Assembly (NCBI GenBank): GCA_030949825.1
Contig: JAUZSC010000037.1
Coordinates: forward strand, 1-64,000
Source of the DNA: Sulfurimonas sp.
GTDB taxonomy: Bacteria > Campylobacterota > Campylobacteria > Campylobacterales > Sulfurimonadaceae
Direction: 5' to 3'
Length of the DNA: 64,000 nucleotides
This document shows, one piece after another, positions 37,308-48,958 of the stretch (position 1 is its first letter; the number at the start of each line of letters is the position of its first letter). The notes beneath the pieces are model-generated. The model worked only from the letters and a program-made list of their open reading frames with translations. It had not been told where the DNA came from and did no database searches. Made by a program: the position numbers and the translations under genes.

Positions 37308-40300
37308 ATGGCATCATCAATAGCAACAGTAGCAAGTTTAGACGGTACATTTTACGCAAAAGCACAAGACGGAAGCTTACGAGAAGTATCTCAGGGCGAT
37401 ACAATCTATGAAGGTGAAATAGTTCTTGGCGATACAAACAACGGCATAGTCGATAGTGTAATTCTAACATTGGATAATGGTACAGATATTATAGTCCTAG
37501 GTGATGAAAACCAACTCTTTGATGCATCGCTGTTTAATACTGAGTTCTCAGTTGATGAAACAGTTTCAGATGTAGAGACTATTACTAATATGTTAAACAG
37601 TAATGCAAATGATGATGTGGTGGATGATGACTTATTTGCCGATAATCTAAATAATGATGACCTTTTTGATGAAGGCACTGAGAATACTGATGATATAGAA
37701 ACAGAAGCAGGTGAAGAAGATGTAGCTTTTGAGCGTTTAGAATCTAAGTTTGCGCAAGCTAACGATGCAAGTACTGATATTACAGCAGATATTGCCAATG
37801 AAAGAGACAGCGGTTTAAATTCAAGAGATGCACAAGACACGACAAATGCAGTTCAAAATGATAATGCAAGTATTGTTGCAAGCCAGCTTGCTGAAGCAGC
37901 GTCAGATGCTATAGTAGCAGACTTACTAGCCGCAGCCAATACAGCAGCAGACACAGCAAACACAGCAATAGCAGATGCCGAGTCAGCAGTACAAACACTA
38001 GAGTCAAATGAAAACCCAAGTGCCGCAGATATCCAAACTGCCCAAAACGCAATCGACGCAGCCGACACAGCAATAGCAAATGCAGCAGATGCAGCAAGTA
38101 CATACACACAAGCAGCAACTACAGCAGGTGAAACAGTTCAAGCTACAACTTCAGTAGGCTCAACTGATACAATCCAAACAGATTTAAATACAGCAGTCCA
38201 AACAGAAATAGACTCAGATGCAAATGTAGCAGACTTACTAGCATCTGCAAATACAGCAGCAGACACAGCAAACACAGCAATAGCAGATGCAGCGACAGCA
38301 GTTGATACATTAGAAGCAAACTCAAACCCAACAAGCGCAGACATAGCCACAGCTCAAAACACTATAGATGCAGCAAACACAGCAATAAGCACAGCAGCAG
38401 ATGCAGCAACTTCGTACTCAGATGCAGCAACAGCAGCAGATGAAACAGTAGAGCCAACAACAGCAGTAGGAATAACTGATACAATCCAAACAGATTTAAA
38501 TACAGCAGTCCAAACAGAAATAGACTCAGATGCAAATGTAGCAGACTTACTAGCCGCAGCCAATACAGCAGCAGACACAGCAAACACAGCAATAGCAGAT
38601 GCAGCGACAGCAGTTGATACATTAGAAGCAAACTCAAACCCAACAAGCGCAGACATAGCCACAGCTCAAAACACTATAGATGCAGCAAACACAGCAATAA
38701 GCACAGCAGCAGATGCAGCAACTTCGTACTCAGATGCAGCAACAGCAGCAGATGAAACAGTAGAGCCAACAACAGCAGTAGGAATAACTGATACAATCCA
38801 AACAGATTTAAATACAGCAGTCCAAACAGAAATAGACTCAGATGCAAATGTAGCAGACTTACTAGCCATCTGCAAATACAGCAGCAGACACAGCAAACAC
38901 AGCAATAGCAGATGCAGCGACAGCAGTTGATACATTAGAAGCAAACTCAAACCCAACAAGCGCAGACATAGCCACAGCTCAAAACACTATAGATGCAGCA
39001 AACACAGCAATAAGCACAGCAGCAGATGCAGCAACTTTGTACTCAGATGCAGCAAGTGCGGCAAACGAAACAGTAGAGTCAACAACAGCAGTAGGAATAA
39101 CTGATACAATCCAAACAGATTTAAATATAGCAGTCCAAACAGAAATAGACTCAGATGCAAATGTAGCAGACTTACTAGCATCTGCAAACACAGCAGCAGA
39201 CACAGCAAACACAGCAATAGCAGATGCAGCGACAGCAGTTGATACATTAGAAGCAAACTCAAACCCAACAAGCGCAGACATAGCCACAGCTCAAAACACT
39301 ATAGATGCAGCAAACACAGCAATAAGCACAGCAGCAGATGCAGCAACTTCGTACTCAGATGCAGCAACAGCAGCAGATGAAACAGTAGAGCCAACAACAG
39401 CAGTAGGCTCAACTGATACAATCCAAACAGATTTAAATACAGCAGTCCAAACAGAAATAGACTCAGATGCAAATGTAGCAGACTTACTAGCATCTGCAAA
39501 CACAGCAGCAGACACAGCAAACACAGCAATAGCAGATGCAGCGACAGCAGTTGATACATTAGAAGCAAACTCAAACCCAACAAGCGCAGACATAGCCACA
39601 GCTCAAAACACTATAGATGCAGCAAACACAGCAATAAGCACAGCAGCAGATGCAGCAACTTCTGTACTCAGATGCAGCAACAGCAGCAGATGAAACAGTA
39701 GAGCCAACAACAGCAGTAGGAATAACTGATACAATCCAAACAGATTTAAATACAGCAGTCCAAACAGAAATAGACTCAGATGCAAATGTAGCAGACTTAC
39801 TAGCATCTGCAAACACAGCAGCAGACACAGCAAACACAGCAATAGCAGATGCAGCGACAGCAGTTGATACATTAGAAGCAAACTCAAACCCAACAAGCGC
39901 AGACATAGCCACAGCTCAAAACACTATAGATGCAGCAAACACAGCAATAAGCACAGCAGCAGATGCAGCAACTTCGTACTCAGATGCAGCAACAGCAGCA
40001 GATGAAACAGTAGAGCCAACAACAGCAGTAGGAATAACTGATACAATCCAAACAGATTTAAATACAGCAGTCCAAACAGAAATAGACTCAGATGCAAATG
40101 TAGCTGTAGAAGTTGACAATGTCGTGACTCTAACAGTAGCTGCAAATGATGCTGCAACAGTAGCAAACGAAGCTGCAGCAGCCGCAGATATAGCCTCAAG
40201 TGAAGCAGATACTAATCCAACTCCAACAAATTTAGCATTAGCGCAGACAGCACAAGTAGCGGCAGATACAGCAGCTACGGCTGCAACTAATGCAGCAACA

Positions 40301-43300
40301 ACGCTGAACTCAGCAATAGATACTTTAGAAGCAACAGCAAATGCAGCGGCTGAAACAGTAGATACGACAGCAGCAGAAGCTGCCGTTACGAATGCTAATA
40401 CTTCTTCAACTACAGCAATAGCTTCCGGAACAATTGTAAATGATAGAGTTTCAAATGTATCTGATAGTGATACTGCAGAGAATGCAATAGATGAAAATGT
40501 AGCAGATGGAACATACACAGGTGTAACTCTAAATGCAACAGATGCAGATGGAGATGCTATAACTTACTCAGTTGCAGATGATGTACCATTTAGTGTAGAT
40601 GCAGATGGAAAAGTAATAACAGATGGTGCTATCGACTTTGAAGAAAATGAAAACTTTACATTTGATGTGACAGCTACGAGTGCGGATGGTACGAGTTCAA
40701 CTACAAGCGTTACGATTGATGTGAATGATATTGTGGAAAATGTTGGACCTGTTGCTGTTGATGATTTAGGAAATAATTCTGTAACCCTAACAGATACGAT
40801 AACTTCAAATATTACAATAGATGATTCTCCAAGTTTAAACCTAAACGGTAAAGAAAACTTTGAATTATCAGTTTCTGTAACACCAGATGGAGAACAAGGA
40901 AACTATGACATTATATTTAATAAAGAGAGTTCTGTTGAATTAGCATTTACCAATGATGGACATTTACAGTTTGCTATGAAAACTGATGATGAAGCATGGG
41001 CATGGCATACAACAGATGTAGAATACGATGCAGATTCAATCAACAATATTACTTTTACTTACGATGGAGAAAATGTAACTATCACAAATACAGGAGCTGA
41101 TGGACAAACACAAAGCTTTGAACAAAGCTATACAGGTGGTATAGTAGATAGTGGAAATGATTTAATGATTGGAAACCGTCCTTATGGAGGTGGAATATAC
41201 TCAATGGATGGTGATGTAGATGATATATCTGTAAGTATAGATGGAGAAAAAGTTTTAAGCTTAGACTTCCAAGGAAATAATCCACTTGCTGATAGCTCTG
41301 GTAAGGGGAATGATGCTATTGTTGGTAATGGAGCAAGTCTGAATGAATCAGAGGGACTCGTAACCGACGAAGACACAGCCATAACAATAGATGTCCTAGC
41401 AAACGACACAGATGCAGATGGAGATACTCTTGGTATCACACAAATCCAAGGACAAGATGTAAGCGATGGACAAACAGTCAATGTTACAGATGGAGATACA
41501 GTCTTAGGAACAGCATCTGTAGTAGATGGTAAAGTAGAATTCACTCCAAGTGAAACTCTACAAGAAATGAACGATGGAGAAAATCAAGATGTTTCATTTG
41601 AATATACTGTAAGTGATGGAAATGGTGGAACTGATACTGGAAGTGTGAGTGTTAATGTTACTGGTAGTGATGATATAAATTATATCGATGGCTCAGATGA
41701 TAGGTCTTCTATTACTGGTACATCAGGTGATGATATCATAGACCTAAGCGAAGGAGCTGACCATACAGCCTACCAAATAGTTCAGGGTGGAGATGGAACA
41801 GATACCGTAATATTTGATGGAGATAGAGCAGATTATACAGTAGACCATGAAGATGGTAATGGTAGATTTGTAATGACAAATATAGAAAGTGGAGAGAAGA
41901 ATTATATCTATGATGATGTAGAAAGTATACAGTTTGCAGATACAACCTTAGCAACATTTACAGATGGAGAGCCAACAGCTGCCTTAGTAAATGATACTGT
42001 ATCAGGAACGGATAGTAACTTAAGTACAGGAAGTGGTGATGATATCATAGACCTAAGCGAAGGAGCTGACCATACAGCGTACCAAATAGTTCAGGGTGGA
42101 GATGGAACAGATACCGTAATATTTGATGGAGATAGAGCAGATTATACAGTAGACCATGAAGATGGTAATGGTAGATTTGTAATGACAAATATAGAAAGTG
42201 GAGAGAAGAATTATATCTATGATGATGTAGAAAGTATACAGTTTGCAGATACAACCTTAGCAACATTTACAGATGGAGAGCCAACAGCTGCCTTAGTAAA
42301 TGATACTGTATCAGGAACGGATAGTAACTTAAGTACAGGAAGTGGTGATGATACCATAGACCTAAGCGAAGGAGCTGACCATACAGCCTACCAAATAGTT
42401 CAGGGTGGAGATGGAACAGATACCGTAATATTTGATGGAGATAGAGCAGATTATACAGTAGACCATGAAGATGGTAATGGTAGATTTGTAATGACAAATA
42501 TAGAAAGTGGAGAGAAGAATTATATCTATGATGATGTAGAAAGTATACAGTTTGCAGATACAACCTTAGCAACATTTACAGATGGAGAGCCAACAGCTGC
42601 CTTAGTAAATGATACTGTATCAGGAACGGATAGTAACTTAAGTACAGGAAGTGGTGATGATACCATAGACCTAAGCGAAGGAGCTGACCATACAGCCTAC
42701 TAAATAGTTCAGGGTGGAGATGGAACAGATACCGTAATATTTGATGGAGATAGAGCAGATTATACAGTAGACCATGAAGATGGTAATGGTAGATTTGTAA
42801 TGACAAATATAGAAAGTGGAGAGAAGAATTATATCTATGATGATGTAGAAAATGTTCAGTTTGCAGATGGTACTTTTGATACAGCTACTCAAGAGTTTAC
42901 ATATCAAGGTATTGATGATGTAACAGACACAGACACAGCAGTAAACGCAATAGATGAAAATGTAACAGATGGAACCTACACAGGAGTAACACTAAACGCA
43001 ACAGATGCAGATGGAGATGCTATAGCTTACTCAGTTGCAGACGATGTACCATTTAGTGTAGATGCAGATGGAAGAGTAGTAACAGATGGTGCTATCGACT
43101 TTGAAGAAAATGAAAACTTTACATTTGATGTGACAGCTACGAGTGCGGATGGTACGAGTTCAACTACAAGCGTTACGATTGATGTGAATGATATAGTAGA
43201 GCAAAACATTATTAATGGTACAGATGGTAATGATAGAATAACAGGCACAAGTGGTGATGATGTAATCAACGCAGGAACTGGAAGTGATACTATTAATGCA

Positions 43301-46300
43301 GGTGCAGGTGATGATGTTATAGATGGCGGAACAGGTAGAAATACAATCACAGCAGGTGAAGGTGATGATACAATTACTATCAACGAGGGTGACGGAGCAG
43401 CAAATTACGATTTAGTAAGAGGTGGCGATGGTAGCGATACTGTAATATTTGAAGGTAATAGAGAAGACTATACAATTATCCACCAAGATAGTGCAGATAG
43501 GAATATAGTTACAAACATAGAAACAGGCGAACCTCAATATATTTATGATGATGTTGAAAACTTTCAATTTGCAGATGGTACGATAACAACAAGTGATGCA
43601 GATTTTTACAGTGATAATGTAACAACAGGAGATACTAATGACAGTATTACTACAGATGATGGTGATGATGTAATTAACTCAGGTGCAGGTAATGATAATA
43701 TTAATGCAGGTGATGGTGATGATGTAATCAACGCAGGAACTGGAAGTGATACTATTAATGCAGGTGCAGGTGATGATGTTATAGATGGCGGAACAGGTAG
43801 AAATACAATCACAGCAGGTGAAGGTGATGATACAATTACTATCAACGAGGGTGACGGAGCAGCAAATTACGATTTAGTAAGAGGTGGCGATGGTAGCGAT
43901 ACTGTAATATTTGAAGGTAATAGAGAAGACTATACAATTATCCACCAAGATAGTGCAGAATAGGAATATAGTTACAAATATAGAAACAGGCGAACCTCAA
44001 TATATTTATGATGATGTTGAAAACTTTCAATTTGCAGATGGTACGATAACAACAAGTGATGCAGATTTTTACAGTGATAATGTAACAACAGGAGATACTA
44101 ATGACAGTATTACTACAGATGATGGTGATGATGTAATTAACTCAGGTGCAGGTAATGATAATATTAATGCAGGTGATGGTGATGATGTAATCAACGCAGG
44201 AACTGGAAGTGATACTATTAATGCAGGTGCAGGTGATGATGTTATAGATGGCGGAACAGGTAGAAATACAATCACAGCAGGTGAAGGTGATGATACAATT
44301 ACTATCAACGAGGGTGACGGAGCAGCAAATTACGATTTAGTAAGAGGTGGCGATGGTAGCGATACTGTAATATTTGAAGGTAATAGAGAAGACTATACAA
44401 TTATCCACCAAGATAGTGCAGATAGGAATATAGTTACAAACATAGAAACAGGCGAACCTCAATATATTTATGATGATGTTGAAAACTTTCAATTTGCAGA
44501 TGGTACGATAACAACAAGTGATGCAGATTTTTACAGTGATAATGTAACAACAGGAGATACTAATGACAGTATTACTACAGATGATGGTGATGATGTAATT
44601 AACTCAGGTGCAGGTAATGATAATATTAATGCAGGTGATGGTGATGATGTAATCAACGCAGGAACTGGAAGTGATACTATTAATGCAGGTGCAGGTGATG
44701 ATGTTATAGATGGCGGAACAGGAAGAAATACAATCACAGCAGGTGAAGGTGATGATACAATTACTATCAACGAGGGTGACGGAGCAGCAAATTACGATTT
44801 AGTAAGAGGTGGCGATGGTAGCGATACTGTAATATTTGAAGGTAATAGAGAAGACTATACAATTATCCACCAAGATAGTGCAGATAGGAATATAGTTACA
44901 AACATAGAAACAGGCGAACCTCAATATATTTATGATGATGTTGAAAACTTTCAATTTGCAGATGGTACGATAACAACAAGTGATGCAGATTTTTACAGTG
45001 ATAATGTAACAACAGGAGATACTAATGACAGTATTACTACAGATGATGGTGATGATGTAATTAACTCAGGTGCAGGTAATGATAATATTAATGCAGGTGA
45101 TGGTGATGATGTAATCAACGCAGGAACTGGAAGTGATACTATTAATGCAGGTGCAGGTGATGATGTTATAGATGGCGGAACAGGAAGAAATACAATCACA
45201 GCAGGTGAAGGTGATGATACAATTACTATCAACGAGGGTGACGGAGCGGCAAATTACGATTTAGTAAGAGGTGGCGATGGTAGCGATACTGTAATATTTG
45301 AAGGTAATAGAGAAGACTATACAATTATCCACCAAGATAGTGCAGATAGGAATATAGTTACAAATATAGAAACAGGCGAACCTCAATATATTTATGATGA
45401 TGTTGAAAATATGCAGTTTGCCAATGGTAATTTTGACACGGCTACTCAAGAATTTACATCTAATGGTGTTAGTGATATTACAGACACAGACACATCCACA
45501 AACACAATAGCAGAAGATGTAGCAAATGGTACAGAAGTTGGAGTAACCGTAAAAGCAACAGATGCAGATGGAGATGCAGTAAGATACTCGATAGTAGATG
45601 CTGATGGTAATGCAGTAACAGATGGAGCATTTGAAGTAGATGCAGATACAGGGGTAGTAACAGTAAGAGATAATACTCAAATAGACTACGAAACAGCACA
45701 GTCTCAAAGCATCACAGTAAAAGCAACATCAGCTGATGATACTAGTTCTACGCAAGAAGTTTCTATAAACATTACTGATGTTATTGAATCTATAGAAGGA
45801 ACAGATGGAAGCGATAGACTAAAAGGTACAGAAGAAGAAGATGTAATTAATGCTAATGATGGAAACGATACAGTATATGGGGGAGAAGGCAATGATACCA
45901 TTTTTGGTGGAGAAGGCAATGACTATATCAGTGGAGATGAAGGTGCAGATACTCTTGATGGCGGTGATGGAAAAGATACTGTTGTATACCGTGGTTCAGA
46001 TGAGGGTGTAAATGTAAATCTTGCTACTAACGAAGTAAGTGGAGGAGATGCTAATGGTGACAGTATCTCAAATTTTGAAAATGCAACAGGTTCCAAACTT
46101 GATGATACCCTTGTAGGTAATGATGAAAAAAATTATTTAAAAGGTGAAGATGGTAATGATAGTTTGTTTGGTGGAGCAGGTGATGATAGTTTGTTTGGTG
46201 GTGCTGGAAATGATACTATGCATGGTGGGGAAGGCAGAGATAAGATTATTTTAGACGGTCATCCAGAGGATTATACTTTTGTACAAAATGATGATGGAAC

Positions 46301-47114
46301 TGTTACTGTAACTGATTTAAGAGAAGGTGACGCCAATAAAGATGGTGTAGATACAATAGACGGAGTGGAGCAAGTTGTATTTAATGCTTCAGGTGAGTGG
46401 CAATGGGATATACATGATTTAGCTGATGTCATGACAAATAATGAAGTATCTCAAGTAACAGATATAGATAACTTAGCAAACGCAATAGATGAAAATGTAA
46501 CAGATGGAACCTACACAGGAGTAACACTAAACGCAACAGATGCAGATGGAGATGCTATAGCTTACTCAGTTGCAGACGATGTACCATTTAGTGTAGATGC
46601 AGATGGAAGAGTAGTAACAGATGGTGCTATCGACTTTGAAGAAAATGAAAACTTTACATTTGATGTGACAGCTACGAGTGCAGATGGTACAAGTTCTAGT
46701 CTGAGTGTTAGTATAGATGTGAATGATATTGTTGAATCAGTAGTTGGTGAAACTATAAATATAGATGGTGGAGAAGGCTTAGATACACTTGTTTTTAATG
46801 ATGATATGAATATCGATTTATCTGCTCTTGATGATAATATTTCAAATATCGAAGTACTTGATTTAGCGACTGGAACACAAAATATTTCACTTACCGTTGA
46901 TGATGTTTTAAATGTAACAGATGATGATAATATTTTAAGAATTGATGGTGATTCAACTGATACTATAAGTCTAGGTGATGAAGGAGAGTGGACTCTAGGA
47001 GACTTTAAAACAGATGCTGAAACAGGTGCTTCGTACCAAGAGGTGACAGGTCAAGCAGATGGTCAGGACATTACTTTAGAAATCAGTACAGACATAACTA
47101 TAGACCAGAGCTAG
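37308..47114 (+). CDS. Giant LapA/RTX-type repetitive adhesin (three frameshifts, one nonsense)
   Basis: Repaired, this is one 3,267-residue protein. Residues 1-110 (SIATVASLDGTFYAKAQDGS, GDTIYEGEIVLGD) match the retention module of LapA-type adhesins. Then come Ala-rich helical repeats (37914-40440), a cadherin-like unit, a LamG-like segment (about 40740-41340), a VCBS/cadherin segment, 103-residue repeats (41729-42850), 154-residue RTX repeats with GGxGxD-type calcium motifs (43253-45410), more cadherin and RTX units, and a C-terminal type I secretion region ending ITLEISTDITIDQS. Extra bases near 38867, 39663 and 43959 and CAA to TAA at 42701 break the frame; removing the three bases restores it exactly. 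It is expected to be surface-held and to mediate attachment or biofilm formation. Confidence 0.85.
37914..40440 (+). repeat. Ala-rich 312-bp tandem repeats
   Basis: Six nearly identical 312-bp units (104 residues) begin at 38211, 38523, 38835, 39148, 39460 and 39773, with a divergent unit before and after. The 313-bp spacings at the third and fifth units reveal one-base insertions. Each unit is helical, built on ADTANTAIADAATAVDTLEA and TAQNTIDAANTAISTAADAA. Units differ at a few bases only, including ASANTA versus AAANTA variants. Confidence 0.9.
40446..40740 (+). repeat. Cadherin-like unit, copy 1 of 3
   Basis: About 96 residues (AIDENVADGTYTGVTLNATD through TTSVTIDVNDIVE). Nearly the same DNA recurs at about 42910-43200 and 46450-46735, far apart in the gene, with a more diverged relative at 45475-45790. 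Confidence 0.75.
41729..42850 (+). repeat. 309-bp tandem repeats
   Basis: Units start at 41729, 42038, 42347 and 42656, an exact 309-bp period (103 residues). Three are complete and the fourth diverges near 42850. Each carries DLSEGADHTAYQIVQGGDG and DYTVDHEDGNGRFVMTN. The only substitution with effect is the TAA at 42701 in the fourth unit. Confidence 0.9.
43253..45410 (+). repeat. 462-bp RTX tandem repeats
   Basis: Five units begin at 43253, 43715, 44178, 44640 and 45102. The period is 462 bp (154 residues), with one 463-bp spacing caused by an inserted A at about 43959. Each has DGDDVINAGTGSDTINAGAG and DDVIDGGTGRNTITAGEG calcium-binding turns and a DYTIIHQDSADRNIVTN strand-rich part. Confidence 0.9.
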
Positions 47115-47116
47115 TC

Positions 47117-48367
47117 TTGTTACTAAGAAACAGTTCAAATAAGCCTATCAGGATTGACAACTACAAAGTACTCAAGCAACTTGGAAAGGGTGGTTTTGGA
47201 GTTGTCTATAAGGTTTGTGATGTCAATAATCCATCAAAAGAATATGCTCTAAAACTTTTACATAGCGCATATAATGTAAGAAGATTAAAAAGCCAGTTAG
47301 AGGTCTTAGAAGTTTTGAATAAGTCTGACTTATTTTTCAAAACATATAAAGCTAAAAAAATGGGTAGACAGTTTTACTTGCTGATGGATTATACTAATGA
47401 TTTAAGTCTTGAAAAAATTGTGAAAAAAGAAGTTCTTTGTGAAGCACAGGTTATTCCTATTTTAGATGATATTTTAAATGCTTTAGAGTACTTGCAAGAA
47501 CATCATATTATTCATGGTGATATTAAAGCTGAAAATATTATGAAAAAAGAGAATCAATACTTTTTGATAGATTTTGATATCTCTAAGTCCTTCGTTCCAA
47601 TGAAAACAGTGCATATTCAAAGTGACGATGATTTTACTGCACCTGAGATTTACGAGGGAGTGCATGATTATACATCTGATATTTATTCTTTGGGTTGCAC
47701 TTTATACTATGTGCTTACTGGGAAACATATATATAACTTTGATTCAAAATATAAATTTTCTCAAAAAATGTTTGCACATCTTTTTTTAAAACCAAGAGAT
47801 AATGTACTGATGAGTAATAAAATGATGTATCTTATAATGAGAATGACTGATAAAAATTATAAGAGTAGAGCTACAATATCTGAGATTAGAGATATACTAG
47901 AAGATTCTAAGGTTTATGAGAAGCAAGAGAGTACAGACAAAAAGAGCTTAGATAACTTTTCAACTGAAGCGAGTTTATATAAAGTTATGGCAGATGCTGG
48001 TGTTTCGTATGCCCAAAATGTCCTAGGTTTGATGTATGAACAAGGTATAGATATTCAAAAAGATATATATCAGGCGTTTAGGTGCTACGAAAGCGCAGCA
48101 AAACAAGGCTTAGCAAAAGCACAGTTTAACCTAGCCTTATGCTACAAGATGGCTAAAGGATGTGAGCAAAACTATGAAAAAGCCTATGAGTTTTTTACGA
48201 ATGCCTCAAAGCAAAACCATAACCGTTCTTTTTTTGAACTCGCAAAAATGTATGAAGAGGGATTAGGTCTTGAAAAAAGTCTTAAAAAATCAGAAGACTT
48301 GTATAAGCAAGCAGCTATGAATGGGTATAAACCAGCGTATAAAAAGTTGAAATCACTTCAAAAGTAA
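47117..48367 (+). CDS. Ser/Thr protein kinase with C-terminal Sel1 repeats
   Basis: TTG at 47117 begins two bases after the adhesin stop. The kinase domain (about residues 12-260) has the P-loop LGKGGFGVVYKV, the ATP Lys in YALKLL, the catalytic loop IIHGDIKAENIMK with its Asp and Asn, and SDIYSLGCTLYYVLTGK. The Mg-binding DFG is DFD. About three Sel1-like repeats follow (about 285-410; AQNVLGLMYEQGIDIQKDIY, AQFNLALCYKMAKG). Length is 416 residues; no membrane helix. Position suggests co-transcription with the adhesin and a role in controlling it or its export. Its 3' end overlaps the convergent luxR-type gene by 15 bases. Confidence 0.85.
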   Translation: MLLRNSSNKPIRIDNYKVLKQLGKGGFGVVYKVCDVNNPSKEYALKLLHSAYNVRRLKSQLEVLEVLNKSDLFFKTYKAKKMGRQFYLLMDYTNDLSLEKIVKKEVLCEAQVIPILDDILNALEYLQEHHIIHGDIKAENIMKKENQYFLIDFDISKSFVPMKTVHIQSDDDFTAPEIYEGVHDYTSDIYSLGCTLYYVLTGKHIYNFDSKYKFSQKMFAHLFLKPRDNVLMSNKMMYLIMRMTDKNYKSRATISEIRDILEDSKVYEKQESTDKKSLDNFSTEASLYKVMADAGVSYAQNVLGLMYEQGIDIQKDIYQAFRCYESAAKQGLAKAQFNLALCYKMAKGCEQNYEKAYEFFTNASKQNHNRSFFELAKMYEEGLGLEKSLKKSEDLYKQAAMNGYKPAYKKLKSLQK

Positions 48368-48958
48368 AACTAAAGAAATTCTGTCACTTACATGAAGCTT
48401 TTGAAAAATAGAACCAACATGGGCTTTGACAGTTCTTGTTGTTATATCCATTTTAGAGGCAATGGCATTGTTTGTTAAGCCATCGAGTATAAAGTAGGTG
48501 ACTTCTATCTCTTTGGGACTCAGCCTATGTTGGATGAGGACAATAGCTTCTTCATTGATTGTAGGATTTGCTGTATCTTTTATAAGCGAAGTTGTAAGTT
48601 CAGGGTAGGTCCATACTTTTCCATCTATGACATTTTCTATCATTTGTGAAAAGTGAATAGGAAGCATTCTTGCATTTCCATAAGCTTTGATTCCATGTGC
48701 TATTAACATTTTTCCTGTGACTATTTCTGGATCTTTTTCCAAGACTATCATGTTTTTTAGCTCTGTGGCAGATGCCATGAGTTTATTTATTTCAGCAGAG
48801 ACACTATCGTAGTCCACTATTAAAATATATTCATCAGTTTTTGCTATTTCTTCTTCTAAATTTTGTATATCGTAACACACAACAGAATGTTCTATTTCAT
48901 GGTTTGATTTCCATTCACTTACAATCCCAAAAGCCGAACTAAAAAATATTATTTGCAT
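48353..48958 (-). CDS. LuxR-type regulator with degenerate receiver-like N-terminus
   Basis: The C-terminal HTH (LSPKEIEVTYFILDGLTNNA, then ITTRTVKAHVGSIFQKL) is a standard GerE/LuxR domain. The N-terminal 120 residues have receiver-like strands (YILIVDYDSVSAEINKL, NMIVLEKDPEIVTGK) but no clear acidic pocket, so phosphorylation is doubtful. Length is 201 residues, comparable in layout to CsgD-like biofilm regulators. Its start directly abuts the hlyD stop, making it the last gene of the secretion operon, and its end overlaps the kinase gene convergently. Confidence 0.8.
   Translation of the reverse strand: MQIIFFSSAFGIVSEWKSNHEIEHSVVCYDIQNLEEEIAKTDEYILIVDYDSVSAEINKLMASATELKNMIVLEKDPEIVTGKMLIAHGIKAYGNARMLPIHFSQMIENVIDGKVWTYPELTTSLIKDTANPTINEEAIVLIQHRLSPKEIEVTYFILDGLTNNAIASKMDITTRTVKAHVGSIFQKLHVSDRISLVLLLK

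Noticed and set aside
38211-45410. Regular repeats that could suggest CRISPR arrays
   Set aside because: Periods of 309-462 bp are multiples of three inside one reading frame, with no short repeat-spacer pattern.
37406-45919. Many Leu-, Val- or Ser-rich minus-strand open frames opposite the adhesin
   Set aside because: They repeat with the adhesin periods and are antisense shadows of low-complexity Ala/Asp/Thr codons.
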